Assembly: GCA_030693535.1 (NCBI GenBank)
Contig: JAUYAL010000075.1
Span: 1-64,000, forward strand
Length of the DNA stretch: 64,000 nucleotides
Reading direction: 5' to 3'
From: Methylotenera sp.
Lineage (GTDB): Bacteria > Pseudomonadota > Gammaproteobacteria > Burkholderiales > Methylophilaceae
The notes under the pieces were generated by a model. That model saw nothing but the letters and a program-made list of their open reading frames with translations, was not told the DNA's origin and ran no database searches. This document shows positions 19,396-28,666 of the stretch, piece by piece. Each line of letters opens with the position of its first letter. The first letter of the stretch is position 1. A program made the translations under genes and the position numbers.

Positions 19396-21738
19396 CTATT
19401 GAGAAGATTTTTTTGTACTATTGCCCACAGCGTTGCCTTTGCCTCGGTTAATACGGACCACATCAGGTATTTTGCGTAAACCGCGCATTAACTCAGCCAA
19501 ATGAATGCGGTTTTTAACTTGCACTGTAAAGTAAAGGTTTGCATAGGTGCTACCATCCGCTTCTTCTACACTAACATTATCAATATTAGAACCTGCATCA
19601 GCAATGCCAGAGGCTATTTTCGCCAACATGCCTGGTTGATTGGCCACAGTCAAAGCAAGGTTAGTTTTATATAAACGCTGGTTTTCTGGCTCCCATTCTA
19701 CATCGAGCCATTTATCTGGATCTAGGCGGAATTTGCGTATCGCGGGGCAATCATGCGTATGAATCACCAGACCTTTGTCTTTGTTTATAAAGCCTAAAAT
19801 TGGGTCGCCTGGTATCGGCCTGCAGCATTGCGCAAACTGCACAGCCATGCCTTCTGAGCCACGTATAGTAATCGTATCTAAGGGCTTAGCAGTTTTTCCA
19901 AAAATCTTGCCTAGGAAGTTACCTCCCAGAAACTTACCTATGGCTCCCTCAGTCGGCTCTTCTTTTGCCTCTCCTGTTGCCAACAGCTGATGCGCTACCA
20001 TTACATTTTGGCGTTTTCCTAAACCAATATCCGTCAATATTTCGGATTTCTTTTTAAGACCGTAATCACGGACTAGTTTTTGCCATTGGGTTTCGCTAAT
20101 TTGACTAGGTTCAATATGCAGGGCGCGCAAAGCTTGATTCAGCATACGTTCACCTAGATGCGCTGACTCGGTGGATTGCTGCGATTTCAAGAAATGCCGA
20201 ATGTGCGCGCGCGCGCGCCCTGTCACCACATAATTCAGCCAAGCAGGATTTGGTTTTGCAAGCGAACCTGTGATAATTTCAACATGGTCACCATTATGCA
20301 ATTCCGTACGCAGTGGAGCCAACTCTTGATTGATACGTACCGCTACACAACTATTACCAATACCTGTATGCACTGCATAAGCAAAATCTACCGCTGTTGC
20401 GCCTTTAGGTAGCGCTAATATTTTACCTTTTGGAGTGAAAACATAAACTTCATCTGGAAACAAATCAATCTTTAGATGTTCAAGGAAATCCAACGAATCC
20501 GAACTATCACTTTGAATCTCCAATAAGCGCTGCAACCATTGATGCGTTTTCTGCTGCAACGCGGTTAACTCCGCGTCACTGGCTTTATATAACCAATGCG
20601 CGGCTACACCTGCATCTGCGATATTATGCATCTCAGCGCTACGTATTTGCACTTCAATAGGTGTGCCAAACGGGCCAAATAAAGTAGTGTGTAAAGACTG
20701 ATATCCATTGGCTTTTGGAATCGCAATATAGTCTTTAAATTTGCTGGGTATAGGTTTATAAAGCGCGTGCAAAGCCCCCAATGCAACATAGCAACTTGAT
20801 AAATCTTTAACTACCACCCGAAAACCATAAATGTCGTAAATTTGCGAGAAGGCCGTCGATTTACCACTCATCTTCTTGTAAATACTGTAAAGGTGCTTTT
20901 CCCGCCCAGAAACTTCAGCATCTATATTCATCGCTGCAAGTTGCTGTTTGATCGACTCAAGAATCTTACTGACAACCTCTTTGCGGTTGCCGCGCGCCGC
21001 CTTCACCGCATTTGAGATTGCGCTATGGCGCATGGGATGCAGATATTGAAAACTTAAGTCTTCTAACTCTTGATAAATAGCATTCAGTCCAAGACGATTG
21101 GCAATTGGGGCATAAATATCCAGCGTTTCTTTAGCAATAAGCTTCTGTTTTTCAGGCTTCATCGCTTCTAACGTTTGCATATTGTGTAGTCTGTCAGCTA
21201 GCTTCACTAGAATCACACGTACATCTTGTGACATAGCCAAGAGCATTTTTCGAAAGTTTTCAGCCTGCGCTTCACTAGCGCTTTGAAATTCGATTTTGTC
21301 TAACTTCGTAACACCATCAACCAAATCAGCCACTTGCTGGCCAAATTTTTCCTTGATGTCTTGTGTTGTAATATCAGTATCTTCTACTACATCATGCAAT
21401 AAGGACGCCAAAATAGTAGGCACGTCCATATGTAAATCAGCCAAAATACAAGCCACTGATACTGGATGTGTAATATAAGGCTCACCAGTTTTACGCAACA
21501 CACCTTCATGCGCGTGGTCGGCATAGCGATACGCATCCCAAACTTGTTCTATATCTTCAGGCTTTAGGTACTGCTTCAAACGTAAGCTTAATGCCGAATC
21601 TTCGCTGTCTGCAGACAAAAATTGGATTGGGCTCAATTTTGTTGAGGTTGATTTTATTAAACTCGATTTTGTTAAATCTGAATTAGCCGACACAGGCTTT
21701 GGTGGTTCCGCCTTTTGATGATTTGCGGTTTTAGACAT
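19396..21738 (-). CDS. spoT: bifunctional (p)ppGpp synthetase/hydrolase
   Basis: This 780-residue stringent-response enzyme has an HD hydrolase domain with H91 and the H115-D116 pair in LLHDVVEDT. The synthetase domain follows, with YGFRVVV and the GYQSLHT loop near 350. Then come a TGS domain (DLFPDEVYVFTPKG...), a helical region and a C-terminal ACT/RRM domain. The HDVVEDT motif indicates working hydrolase activity, as in SpoT/Rel rather than RelA. A roughly 45-residue Ser/Lys/Thr-rich N-terminal extension precedes the core. It sits in the common rpoZ-spoT operon. A run of alternating CG within the gene encodes the GRARAH segment near residue 510. Confidence 0.96.
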   Translation of the reverse strand: MSKTANHQKAEPPKPVSANSDLTKSSLIKSTSTKLSPIQFLSADSEDSALSLRLKQYLKPEDIEQVWDAYRYADHAHEGVLRKTGEPYITHPVSVACILADLHMDVPTILASLLHDVVEDTDITTQDIKEKFGQQVADLVDGVTKLDKIEFQSASEAQAENFRKMLLAMSQDVRVILVKLADRLHNMQTLEAMKPEKQKLIAKETLDIYAPIANRLGLNAIYQELEDLSFQYLHPMRHSAISNAVKAARGNRKEVVSKILESIKQQLAAMNIDAEVSGREKHLYSIYKKMSGKSTAFSQIYDIYGFRVVVKDLSSCYVALGALHALYKPIPSKFKDYIAIPKANGYQSLHTTLFGPFGTPIEVQIRSAEMHNIADAGVAAHWLYKASDAELTALQQKTHQWLQRLLEIQSDSSDSLDFLEHLKIDLFPDEVYVFTPKGKILALPKGATAVDFAYAVHTGIGNSCVAVRINQELAPLRTELHNGDHVEIITGSLAKPNPAWLNYVVTGRARAHIRHFLKSQQSTESAHLGERMLNQALRALHIEPSQISETQWQKLVRDYGLKKKSEILTDIGLGKRQNVMVAHQLLATGEAKEEPTEGAIGKFLGGNFLGKIFGKTAKPLDTITIRGSEGMAVQFAQCCRPIPGDPILGFINKDKGLVIHTHDCPAIRKFRLDPDKWLDVEWEPENQRLYKTNLALTVANQPGMLAKIASGIADAGSNIDNVSVEEADGSTYANLYFTVQVKNRIHLAELMRGLRKIPDVVRINRGKGNAVGNSTKKSSQ

Positions 21739-21769
21739 TACGCTGTGACTACAAGTATAAAAGCAACTA

Positions 21770-21976
21770 TTAAACGCGGTTCAAAATTTCCACGCCGATT
21801 TTACCAGCAGCAATTTCCCGTAACGCAAGCACAGTTGATTTATCACGTAAACCTTGTACATTAATGAGTGGCTCTGCTCCGTTATGTAACTGACGCGCAC
21901 GGTAAGCAGCCACCAATGTCAATTGAAAGCGATTTGGGATTTGTTCTAAGCAATCATCTACTGTAATACGTGCCAT
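21770..21976 (-). CDS. rpoZ: RNA polymerase omega subunit
   Basis: This 68-residue protein begins [21 protein letters not shown], the clear omega signature, and helps assemble the RNA polymerase beta-prime subunit. In some bacteria it also forms part of the ppGpp binding site, which fits its place directly before spoT. Confidence 0.96.
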   Translation of the reverse strand: MARITVDDCLEQIPNRFQLTLVAAYRARQLHNGAEPLINVQGLRDKSTVLALREIAAGKIGVEILNRV

Positions 21977-22058
21977 GATGGTGTTTCCTGTTGTGAACTA
22001 AAAATTTGTGTGAACTAAAATTAAGTCGTCTATCTTAAAACGCTTAAAAAAGTAAGAA

Positions 22059-22670
22059 TTATGTGAGTGTTTGAATCAAACTAGCATATCGCTGCAACTG
22101 AACTGAACATGCTAATCGTTGCGAGCGAACTATTGCGCTAATGTCTTGTAATGCCGCATCAAAATCATCATTGATTGTAACATAATCAAACTCACCCACG
22201 TGGCGCATTTCTGTTCGGGCCGCCGCGACCCTTTTAGCAATGACTTCTGCACTATCTTGACCGCGGTTATTGAGCCGATGCTCTAAAATTTCTATAGACG
22301 GCGGTAGCACAAAAATACTAATCGCCTGCGGATACAAATGGCGGACTTGTGCCGCACCTTGCCAGTCTATCTCTAAAATAACATCGAAACCCATCTTCAA
22401 TGGCGCTTCTGCTGCAGATTGTGAAGTGCCGTAGCGTGCACCATGCACTTCTGCACTTTCCAAAAACCTAGCTTCACCAAGCATCGCCATAAATGTTGCA
22501 TCATTTACAAAGTGGTAATCGACTCCATCCACCTCTCCTGGTCTTGGATGACGCGTCGTATGCGAAATAGAAAGCTTTAAATGCTCGTCTTTAGCCAACA
22601 AAGCTTTAATTAGGCTCGTTTTTCCCGCACCAGAGGCCGCACTGATAATGAAAAGTTTTCCGTGAATCAT
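22059..22670 (-). CDS. gmk: guanylate kinase
   Basis: This 203-residue enzyme phosphorylates GMP to GDP. The P-loop SAASGAGKTSL lies at 9-19, and the GMP-binding segment SHTTRHPRPGEVDGVDYHF at about 35-53. It heads the gmk-rpoZ-spoT group on the minus strand. The 237 bases upstream contain its promoter region and no other gene. Confidence 0.97.
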   Translation of the reverse strand: MIHGKLFIISAASGAGKTSLIKALLAKDEHLKLSISHTTRHPRPGEVDGVDYHFVNDATFMAMLGEARFLESAEVHGARYGTSQSAAEAPLKMGFDVILEIDWQGAAQVRHLYPQAISIFVLPPSIEILEHRLNNRGQDSAEVIAKRVAAARTEMRHVGEFDYVTINDDFDAALQDISAIVRSQRLACSVQLQRYASLIQTLT

Positions 22671-22907
22671 GTCAGTATTTTATAACACATTTTACTAATT
22701 TATACGTTTTGCTATTGAATTGAATCTGAATTTTGGCATCTAAATTTAGAACCTAAGGTAAAAAATATTTTGCTCACATGCGCTATGTTATACGATTAAA
22801 TACGACTCTTTTCATCATGCAACTAGTTCTTTAAATTAAAGAAAATTAGTTTTTAAAGATGATCCTTAACTTCATTGATGTTGATTTCACAAAGAAAATT
22901 AGAGATT

Positions 22908-23762
22908 TCAAGCTAGTAAGTTGACTTGAACATCCACCAGCATTACTGGAGCGATCATGCCTGGCCCTATAAAACTGCCGGCGATTGGCGGGATAGCTTC
23001 TGGATTGCGCGCAACCGCTACTGCAATATGCCGATTGCCAGTTACCTCGCCTGCCGTGGGGTCGAATCCTTTCCATCCTGTACCTGGAAGATAAACCTCT
23101 ACCCATGCATGGGTCGTAGCATTGCCCATTTCCGTTGCTGGTGCATGTAAATAACCACTAACAAACCGGCTCGCCAAGCCCAAACAACGGCAAGCTTCAA
23201 TGAAGAGTGTCGCGTAATCTCGGCATGATCCGCTACGCTGCGAAAGTGTTTGCGAAGGCGACTGCACACCAGCTTCTTCTCGCATTTGGTAACGGAAATT
23301 TTGACTAATGTTCTGATTTAAATGCATCAACAGGCTAAAGGTTTGCATGCCGAATAAGCCTTGTTGTTGCAACCATGCATTCACAATGTATTGATCTTTG
23401 TAAAAAGTGGCTTGCTGGAAAATAGCTAAATCTGCTTGTTCGTCTAATGCGTAGGTAAACGGGTAATGCGTTGCGTAGCTTTCTAACATAAAGTTAAATG
23501 GTGCTTGTTCGTAATGCTGAATAACAACCTCACTCGCAACGGTAAGTTTATTTGCGCATTCCAAAAAATTGACAATGGCCAATGAGTTATCAAACACATC
23601 ACGCTGCCATTTAATATTGTAGGCAGGTGTGATTTCTAATTTTGAAGATTCAATGCGTACATCATGCCCTTCTCTAGGGCGTAATAATAACTTATGCTGA
23701 TTCAACGTTACCTGAGCTGGAAATGTATATTCAGTCAGGTGTTTGATGCGTAATCTTTGCAT
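22908..23762 (-). CDS. transglutaminase-like cysteine protease-fold protein (locus A, second gene)
   Basis: This 284-residue protein has the bacterial transglutaminase N-terminal beta domain (residues 1-100, HLTEYTFPAQVTLNQHKLLLRPR) followed by the papain-like core. The catalytic triad is complete: C180 (GSCRDYA), H218 (THAWVEVY) and D234 (GFDPT). Such proteins are predicted peptidases or amide-forming enzymes rather than protein cross-linkers. It follows another transglutaminase-fold gene by 16 bases. Both are divergent from the ATP-grasp gene of locus A. No signal peptide is seen, so a cytoplasmic location is likely. Confidence 0.88.
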   Translation of the reverse strand: MQRLRIKHLTEYTFPAQVTLNQHKLLLRPREGHDVRIESSKLEITPAYNIKWQRDVFDNSLAIVNFLECANKLTVASEVVIQHYEQAPFNFMLESYATHYPFTYALDEQADLAIFQQATFYKDQYIVNAWLQQQGLFGMQTFSLLMHLNQNISQNFRYQMREEAGVQSPSQTLSQRSGSCRDYATLFIEACRCLGLASRFVSGYLHAPATEMGNATTHAWVEVYLPGTGWKGFDPTAGEVTGNRHIAVAVARNPEAIPPIAGSFIGPGMIAPVMLVDVQVNLLA

Positions 23763-23778
23763 GGCTTTTGATTGAGCT

Positions 23779-24576
23779 TTAGTTTGGTGCTGAATCTAGC
23801 ATCTCAACACTAACCGACATGGCTTGTGGATATAAGGCTGGGCCAAACTGATTAAATATTGCTACATCTGCAGCATCGCGCCCATAAGCCACCGTTACAC
23901 GGCCGCCTACGGGATATGGTTGAGTAGGATCAAAGGTATACCAGCGACCGCCGACGTAAGCCTCAAACCAAGCGTGAAAATCCATTGGCTTTAACCCGTA
24001 CAAATATCCCACCACCATGCGTGCAGGAATACACAAGCCACGACAGAGTGCGATGCCCAAATGCGCCAACTCGCGGCATACGCCCTCGCGTTGTTGGTTC
24101 ACTTCCACCGCTGATAACTGAAAGTGAATGGAGTCTGCATTAAACTGAATATTGTTGCGTATCCAAGCCACAATGGTAGTGACTTGATCATAGCCAGGCT
24201 TCACGCCAGCAACGAGTTCCTGACCTAGCTCTATAAATCGATCTGATTCACAATAGCGCGTCGGCAAAAGGTAGGTAAGCACGTCATCAGGCAAATATTG
24301 CACCTCATCAAAAGGTGCACCCGCACAAACATCAATGTTATCCGCAGTCATAATATCAGCTGATGTACGAATAGAAAATTCACCAGATGGTCCGATTAAT
24401 CGTTGACAAAGATTACCATAGCTATCAGTATATTCAACGACAGGCACACTAGGGTTAAGCGTGTATGACTCGCGAGCCACCCATTGGTTTAAGCCACTCC
24501 GCGGCCTAAGCATAAGAATAAACGGGGTTGCGATGGCCACGTCAAAAGTAATATCACATCGAGTACGAAGCCACAC
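23779..24576 (-). CDS. transglutaminase-like protein (locus A, first gene)
   Basis: This 265-residue transglutaminase-fold protein has its triad at C167 (GVCRELA), H201 (FHAWFEAY) and D216 (TFDPT). Its N-terminal domain differs from the neighbouring paralogue ([17 protein letters not shown]). The start is a GTG with AAGGA nine bases upstream. A sigma-54-like promoter lies about 55 bases further up. With the next gene it forms the leftward arm of locus A. Confidence 0.88.
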   Translation of the reverse strand: MWLRTRCDITFDVAIATPFILMLRPRSGLNQWVARESYTLNPSVPVVEYTDSYGNLCQRLIGPSGEFSIRTSADIMTADNIDVCAGAPFDEVQYLPDDVLTYLLPTRYCESDRFIELGQELVAGVKPGYDQVTTIVAWIRNNIQFNADSIHFQLSAVEVNQQREGVCRELAHLGIALCRGLCIPARMVVGYLYGLKPMDFHAWFEAYVGGRWYTFDPTQPYPVGGRVTVAYGRDAADVAIFNQFGPALYPQAMSVSVEMLDSAPN

Positions 24577-24641
24577 AGTTGTTTTTCCTTTAATGATTCA
24601 CGTAAGCCACACATTTTTAGCCACTTTGCCCATAAGATACA

Positions 24642-24657
24642 GCAATAACTGTACCAA
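24642..24657 (-). promoter_or_regulatory. sigma-54-like promoter for the transglutaminase pair
   Basis: On the minus strand the sequence reads TTGGTACAGTTATTGC followed by TG. It has GG and GC exactly 10 bases apart, and differs from TTGGCACG-N4-TTGCT at two positions of the -24 element. The predicted start is near 24630, giving a leader of about 54 bases with a good ribosome binding site. Confidence 0.6.
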
Positions 24658-24753
24658 TGCATAATTATTAAATGGTTATCCGTTTTCTTAAATTGATTTG
24701 AGCCTGGTATAGCCTATTGGCTTGATTGTTACCAGAAATGACCATTTATTTAC

Positions 24754-24800
24754 GCACTAACTAAATGCTTTGTTTAACAATCAATGCACCAAATAAGAGC
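24754..24800. promoter_or_regulatory. two NtrC-like dyads
   Basis: 24754-24768 reads GCACTAACTAAATGC and 24786-24800 reads GCACCAAATAAGAGC. Against GCACY-N5-RGTGC each has a single mismatch in the right half. Centres are 32 bases apart, about three helical turns, as at E. coli glnA. They lie about 130-165 bases from the leftward start and 140-175 from the rightward start, a usual enhancer distance. Confidence 0.5.
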
Positions 24801-24907
24801 GTCCATCAAGATGCACTGGTAAATGAAAGTGGCTTAGGTCATAAAATAAAGGTCAATTTGGTCTGTAATGCTTATTAAATATAGTTATTGGAGATTTTTT
24901 TACGAGT

Positions 24908-24923
24908 TGGCACGCGCTTTGCA
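24908..24923 (+). promoter_or_regulatory. sigma-54 promoter of the ATP-grasp operon
   Basis: TGGCACGCGCTTTGCA, preceded by T, is a near-perfect -24/-12 element with GG at 24909-24910 and GC at 24921-24922, ten bases apart. The expected start of transcription, near 24934, lies only about four bases before the ATG at 24938. Confidence 0.8.
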
Positions 24924-24937
24924 AGTAAGACTTAACT

Positions 24938-26377
24938 ATGGCTTATATTGATTATAAAAATAAAATACTGACAGCGTTTGATGAGTCGATAGACTCATCA
25001 AAAGGGGTTAGGTCAGTTTACGGACCTTATGCTGCCTGGCTGGCTAGTAAAGACTTTTCTCAACTTGCACAAAAATCGCGTGATGCAGAACTTCTGTTCC
25101 GACGAGTAGGTATTACTTTTGCTGTGTACGGCGAAGAAGAAGGCGCAGAGCGCTTGATTCCGTTTGACGTAATTCCACGTATTTTGGCCGCAAGTGAATG
25201 GGATAAGCTGTCCGAAGGGGCTTGCCAGCGAGTTCGTGCTCTCAATATGTTTTTGAATGACATTTATCACGGACAAGACATTATCAAGGCTGGCATCATG
25301 CCTGACAGCATTTTAAGCAACGAAATGTATCGGCCAGAGATGCAAGGCGTGGATGTTCCAGGGGGAGTCTATGCACACATTGCAGGCATTGACATTGTGC
25401 GAACCGAAGCTGATACATTTTATGTGTTAGAGGATAACCTACGAACGCCTTCAGGTGTTTCATACATGCTGGAAGATCGCCGCATGATGATGCGATTATT
25501 TCCCGAACTTTTTAGACAATACCCAATTTCACCAGTTGAGCATTATCCGCAACTACTGCTAGAAAATCTTCGCGCAGTGGCACCTAAAGGTGCAAGCAGC
25601 GATCCAACCGTGGTGCTGATGACTCCAGGGGCTTACAACAGCGCCTATTTTGAGCACGCTTTCCTTGCACAGCAAATGGGCATTGAGCTGGTTGAAGGTC
25701 GCGACATGTTTGTGAAAGACAATGCAGTATTCATGCGCACTACAGAAGGGCCTAAAAAGATTGATGTGATTTATCGCCGTATTGACGATGACTTTATTGA
25801 TCCCTTGGCATTCAGGAAAGATTCTATGTTAGGCGTTCCAGGACTGGTTTCAGTCTATCGTAATGGTGGCGTAGCCCTAGCTAACGCAATTGGCACAGGC
25901 GTGGCTGATGACAAGGCAACCTATACCTATGTACCTGAAATGATTAAATTTTATTTGGGTGAGGAGCCAATTTTGTCCAATGTTCCAACCTATAAGCTGA
26001 GTAAAACAGATGATAGGAAATATGTGTTAGATAACCTTGCTGAGCTAGTGGTAAAAGAAGTACAAGGTTCAGGCGGCTACGGCATGCTGGTGGGACCAAC
26101 TTCTAGCAAGGCACAAGTTGAAGAATTTAGATTACGCATTTTGGCTGATCCAGACAATTACATTGCACAACCAACATTGGCGCTTTCTACTTGCCCAACC
26201 TTGGTAGAACAAGGCGTAGCGCCACGTCATGTTGATCTTCGCCCCTATGTTTTAACAGGTAAAACAACTTCTGTAGTGCCAGGTGCATTGTGCCGCGTCG
26301 CCATGAATGAGGGGTCTTTAGTAGTGAATTCATCGCAAGGTGGTGGCACTAAAGATACATGGGTGTTGCAATGCTAA
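24938..26377 (+). CDS. circularly permuted ATP-grasp protein (DUF404/DUF407 type)
   Basis: This 479-residue protein belongs to the circularly permuted ATP-grasp family, predicted to form amide bonds by acyl-phosphate chemistry. Family motifs are ELLFRRVGITFAVYG near 50, DNLRTPSGVSYMLEDR near 170-185, VIYRRIDDDFIDP near 279-291, and a Gly-rich VQGSGGYGMLVGP near 371-383. The start is unusual: the family pattern requires nearly the whole N-terminus, yet the ATG lies about four bases after the predicted sigma-54 start and has only a weak ribosome binding sequence. It overlaps the alpha-E gene by 7 bases, so the two are translationally coupled. Substrate unknown. Confidence 0.88.
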   Translation: MAYIDYKNKILTAFDESIDSSKGVRSVYGPYAAWLASKDFSQLAQKSRDAELLFRRVGITFAVYGEEEGAERLIPFDVIPRILAASEWDKLSEGACQRVRALNMFLNDIYHGQDIIKAGIMPDSILSNEMYRPEMQGVDVPGGVYAHIAGIDIVRTEADTFYVLEDNLRTPSGVSYMLEDRRMMMRLFPELFRQYPISPVEHYPQLLLENLRAVAPKGASSDPTVVLMTPGAYNSAYFEHAFLAQQMGIELVEGRDMFVKDNAVFMRTTEGPKKIDVIYRRIDDDFIDPLAFRKDSMLGVPGLVSVYRNGGVALANAIGTGVADDKATYTYVPEMIKFYLGEEPILSNVPTYKLSKTDDRKYVLDNLAELVVKEVQGSGGYGMLVGPTSSKAQVEEFRLRILADPDNYIAQPTLALSTCPTLVEQGVAPRHVDLRPYVLTGKTTSVVPGALCRVAMNEGSLVVNSSQGGGTKDTWVLQC

Positions 26378-27369
26378 GTCGCACCGCTGATCACCTTTAC
26401 TGGATGGCACGTTATATCGAACGTGCGGAAAACATGGCGCGTATGCTGGATGTGACTTACCGCATGTCACTGGTACAAAACGCTGCACAAAGTGAAGCGG
26501 CGCTTTGGGTACCCTTACTACATATATCAGACACAGTAGATGATTTTAATAAAACCTATGATGAAGTGACCGCGCTCAATGTGATTTATTACATTGCAAT
26601 GGATGAACGAAATTTATCCAGCATTTACAACTGCCTACGTGCCGCACGTGAAAATGCACATGCAGTGCGGGTGGCGATGTCTTCCGAGATGTGGGAGAAC
26701 ATCAATAGCTTATGGCTAGAATTTCAGCAAATGGACAAAGAACTTATCTTGGATAGCGGTTTATCGGAGTTCTGCGATTGGGTTAAATCACGCTCGCACC
26801 TATTCCGTGGTGTCACTTACGGCACCATGTTGCGCGATGACGGCTTCCGCTTCACGCGATTAGGTGGCTTTATCGAACGTGCAGATGATATGGCGCGTTT
26901 ACTTGATGTTAAATATCACCTATTACTGCCTTCTGCAAGCGATATAGGTGGCGCGGTAGATTATTACGAATGGAGTGCATTACTTCGCTCCGCCAGTGCC
27001 TATGAAGCTTATCTAAAAGTATATCGTGATGCAGTAATGCCGTTACGCGTCGCGGAACTTTTGATTTTGCGTCGAGACGTACCACGCTCACTACATGCTT
27101 GCATGAACGAGCTGACGACTATTCTAGATCAGCTTAGTGGTAATGCAGGCGATGAATGCAAGCGTCAAGCTGGCGAAATGCACTCCAGTTTGCATTTCGG
27201 GCGTATAGAAGACATTTTTAAAGGTGGCTTGCATGAATTTTTAGAATCCTTCTTGCGACACAACAATCGGCTTGGTATAGAAATTCAACATACTTATCTG
27301 AATGCGCCTAGTATGGCTTCGTCAGAATCTGAAGTAGCTGAACCTGCGCTGAATCAGAGTCAAAACTAG
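26371..27369 (+). CDS. alpha-E domain protein (DUF403)
   Basis: This 332-residue all-helical protein begins MLSRTADHLYWMARYIERAENMARMLD, matching the Alpha-E (DUF403) family. The start at 26371 is preferred to an in-frame ATG at 26359 because the family begins here. A second family motif, GFIERADDMARLLDVKYH, lies near 170-190. Alpha-E proteins are always linked to circularly permuted ATP-grasps, separate or fused. Their activity is unknown; conserved Glu and Arg suggest a structural or catalytic partner. In locus B the same two domains are one polypeptide. Confidence 0.9.
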   Translation: MLSRTADHLYWMARYIERAENMARMLDVTYRMSLVQNAAQSEAALWVPLLHISDTVDDFNKTYDEVTALNVIYYIAMDERNLSSIYNCLRAARENAHAVRVAMSSEMWENINSLWLEFQQMDKELILDSGLSEFCDWVKSRSHLFRGVTYGTMLRDDGFRFTRLGGFIERADDMARLLDVKYHLLLPSASDIGGAVDYYEWSALLRSASAYEAYLKVYRDAVMPLRVAELLILRRDVPRSLHACMNELTTILDQLSGNAGDECKRQAGEMHSSLHFGRIEDIFKGGLHEFLESFLRHNNRLGIEIQHTYLNAPSMASSESEVAEPALNQSQN

Positions 27370-27431
27370 ACTTCGTTACGCATGCTGCTGTATAGCATGG
27401 ATCAATCACAACAATAAATTTGGAAGTATTT

Positions 27432-28664
27432 ATGAATTCACTGATTCATCCCAAGCTCGGCGACAAGGATAATTCCCCTTGGTTTGATGAGTTTTTGGTA
27501 AAATTGCTTGAAGATCGCGACAGCATTGGCCTCACTGACATGATTCGTGAAATCGATGCCATGATGATTACTGTTGAGCCAGGGTGCTCAGTGGCTTATA
27601 TCAGTGAACTGGCGTTAATGACGCCTTATCATTACTTAGTTACGCTCGAATCTGAGTCACATTGGACACACGTACTTCGCGTGAATATGAAGTCTCCTGA
27701 TATTCTGGTGCGTGAAGTGCGCGACCCCAATATACACGGAATTTTTCGAAGCTTGAACGATGTCTATCCTATCGGGGCACACAAGCCAAATTCGCGTTAT
27801 ATGGGAGAAATATTCCGCGTTACTAATTTGCATGATGTTGTCGAGTTGCAAAAATTACGTGAGATTCGCTTTTTCAATCAAGATCAAATTCGTAAATTAG
27901 AATTGCCTGGCAATATGGCCATCGTTAAACCATCTCCATATACGCACAATATTGTAGGCTACTGGGAGCGTCCAGTAGATGAGTTGCGTGTTTACGCCTT
28001 AGGTAATAGCGTGATTCACGATGACGTCAATCGTGGTTATCTAGAAGCAAAAGAAGCTCAAAAAACGCTAGGCCTTGATAAAATAATTCTGCCGATTGAT
28101 CACCTTGCTACTCGCATCTACAGCCAGAACCGAGAAGCTGCGATACTTGAATATCTCACCCTAAGCAGTTACTACTACTGGGGCTCTTACGATATTGCCA
28201 GCCAGAATTCATCTACCAATGTAACCAAAAGCATTCATTACACAGATGAAAGCATAAGTCCAGCAAAGGTATTTACCGCTGCCAATCATCCCTATTTTGT
28301 TAATCACTTGGTTGGCTTACCGTCACCCACCGAAAGCTTTGTACGCAATTACGGTCCACGACTCCACCATATCGCGCTAGCGGTGGCCGATGGCGAAACT
28401 AACGGCCAGATTAACATTGACTATGTCGTTGATGCTATTAAAGCCAAAGGTAAGGACTTTCTTCTTGATGTGATTGGTTCACGCGATGAAGGCCTCAAAC
28501 AGATTTTCTCCAGCGCATCGGAACATTCCTCACTTATCATTGAATACGTTCAACGTTTTGGTGATTTCGATGGTTTTTTCACTAAACAAAATGTCGCAGA
28601 ACTGACTGAAGCCGCGGGTGTTGAAGAAAATTTGCGCTTATTACAAGCCGAAAGTGCTGGTTGA
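27432..28664 (+). CDS. VOC-fold protein with HPPD-like metal site (putative non-heme iron dioxygenase)
   Basis: This 410-residue protein has two halves like the vicinal-oxygen-chelate fold. Three segments recall 4-hydroxyphenylpyruvate dioxygenase ligands: H224 in PIDHLA, H313 in RLHHIALAVADG, and E371 in LIIEYVQRFGDFDGFF, which resembles the C-terminal ExxQR-G...GNF region of HPPD. If true it would bind iron with a 2-His-1-Glu triad and oxidise a small keto acid or similar molecule. The start is the ATG at 27432 with GGAAG six bases upstream, not the TTG at 27420. It lies 62 bases after the alpha-E gene and 2 bases before the transglutaminase-amidoligase fusion, so belongs to the operon. The function is inference; I do not know a characterised homologue. 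Confidence 0.6.
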   Translation: MNSLIHPKLGDKDNSPWFDEFLVKLLEDRDSIGLTDMIREIDAMMITVEPGCSVAYISELALMTPYHYLVTLESESHWTHVLRVNMKSPDILVREVRDPNIHGIFRSLNDVYPIGAHKPNSRYMGEIFRVTNLHDVVELQKLREIRFFNQDQIRKLELPGNMAIVKPSPYTHNIVGYWERPVDELRVYALGNSVIHDDVNRGYLEAKEAQKTLGLDKIILPIDHLATRIYSQNREAAILEYLTLSSYYYWGSYDIASQNSSTNVTKSIHYTDESISPAKVFTAANHPYFVNHLVGLPSPTESFVRNYGPRLHHIALAVADGETNGQINIDYVVDAIKAKGKDFLLDVIGSRDEGLKQIFSSASEHSSLIIEYVQRFGDFDGFFTKQNVAELTEAAGVEENLRLLQAESAG

Positions 28665-28666
28665 TC

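Larger units (their letters stand above)
24577..24937. promoter_or_regulatory. divergent control region of locus A
   Basis: This 361-base AT-rich gap separates the two arms of locus A and contains no gene. It holds two outward-facing -24/-12 sequences, at 24642-24657 (minus) and 24908-24923 (plus). Between them are two GCACY-N5-RGTGC-like dyads at 24754-24768 and 24786-24800, whose centres are 32 bases apart. Each dyad has one mismatch in the listed positions. This arrangement is the classic sigma-54 plus NtrC enhancer layout. Function is inferred. Confidence 0.65.
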
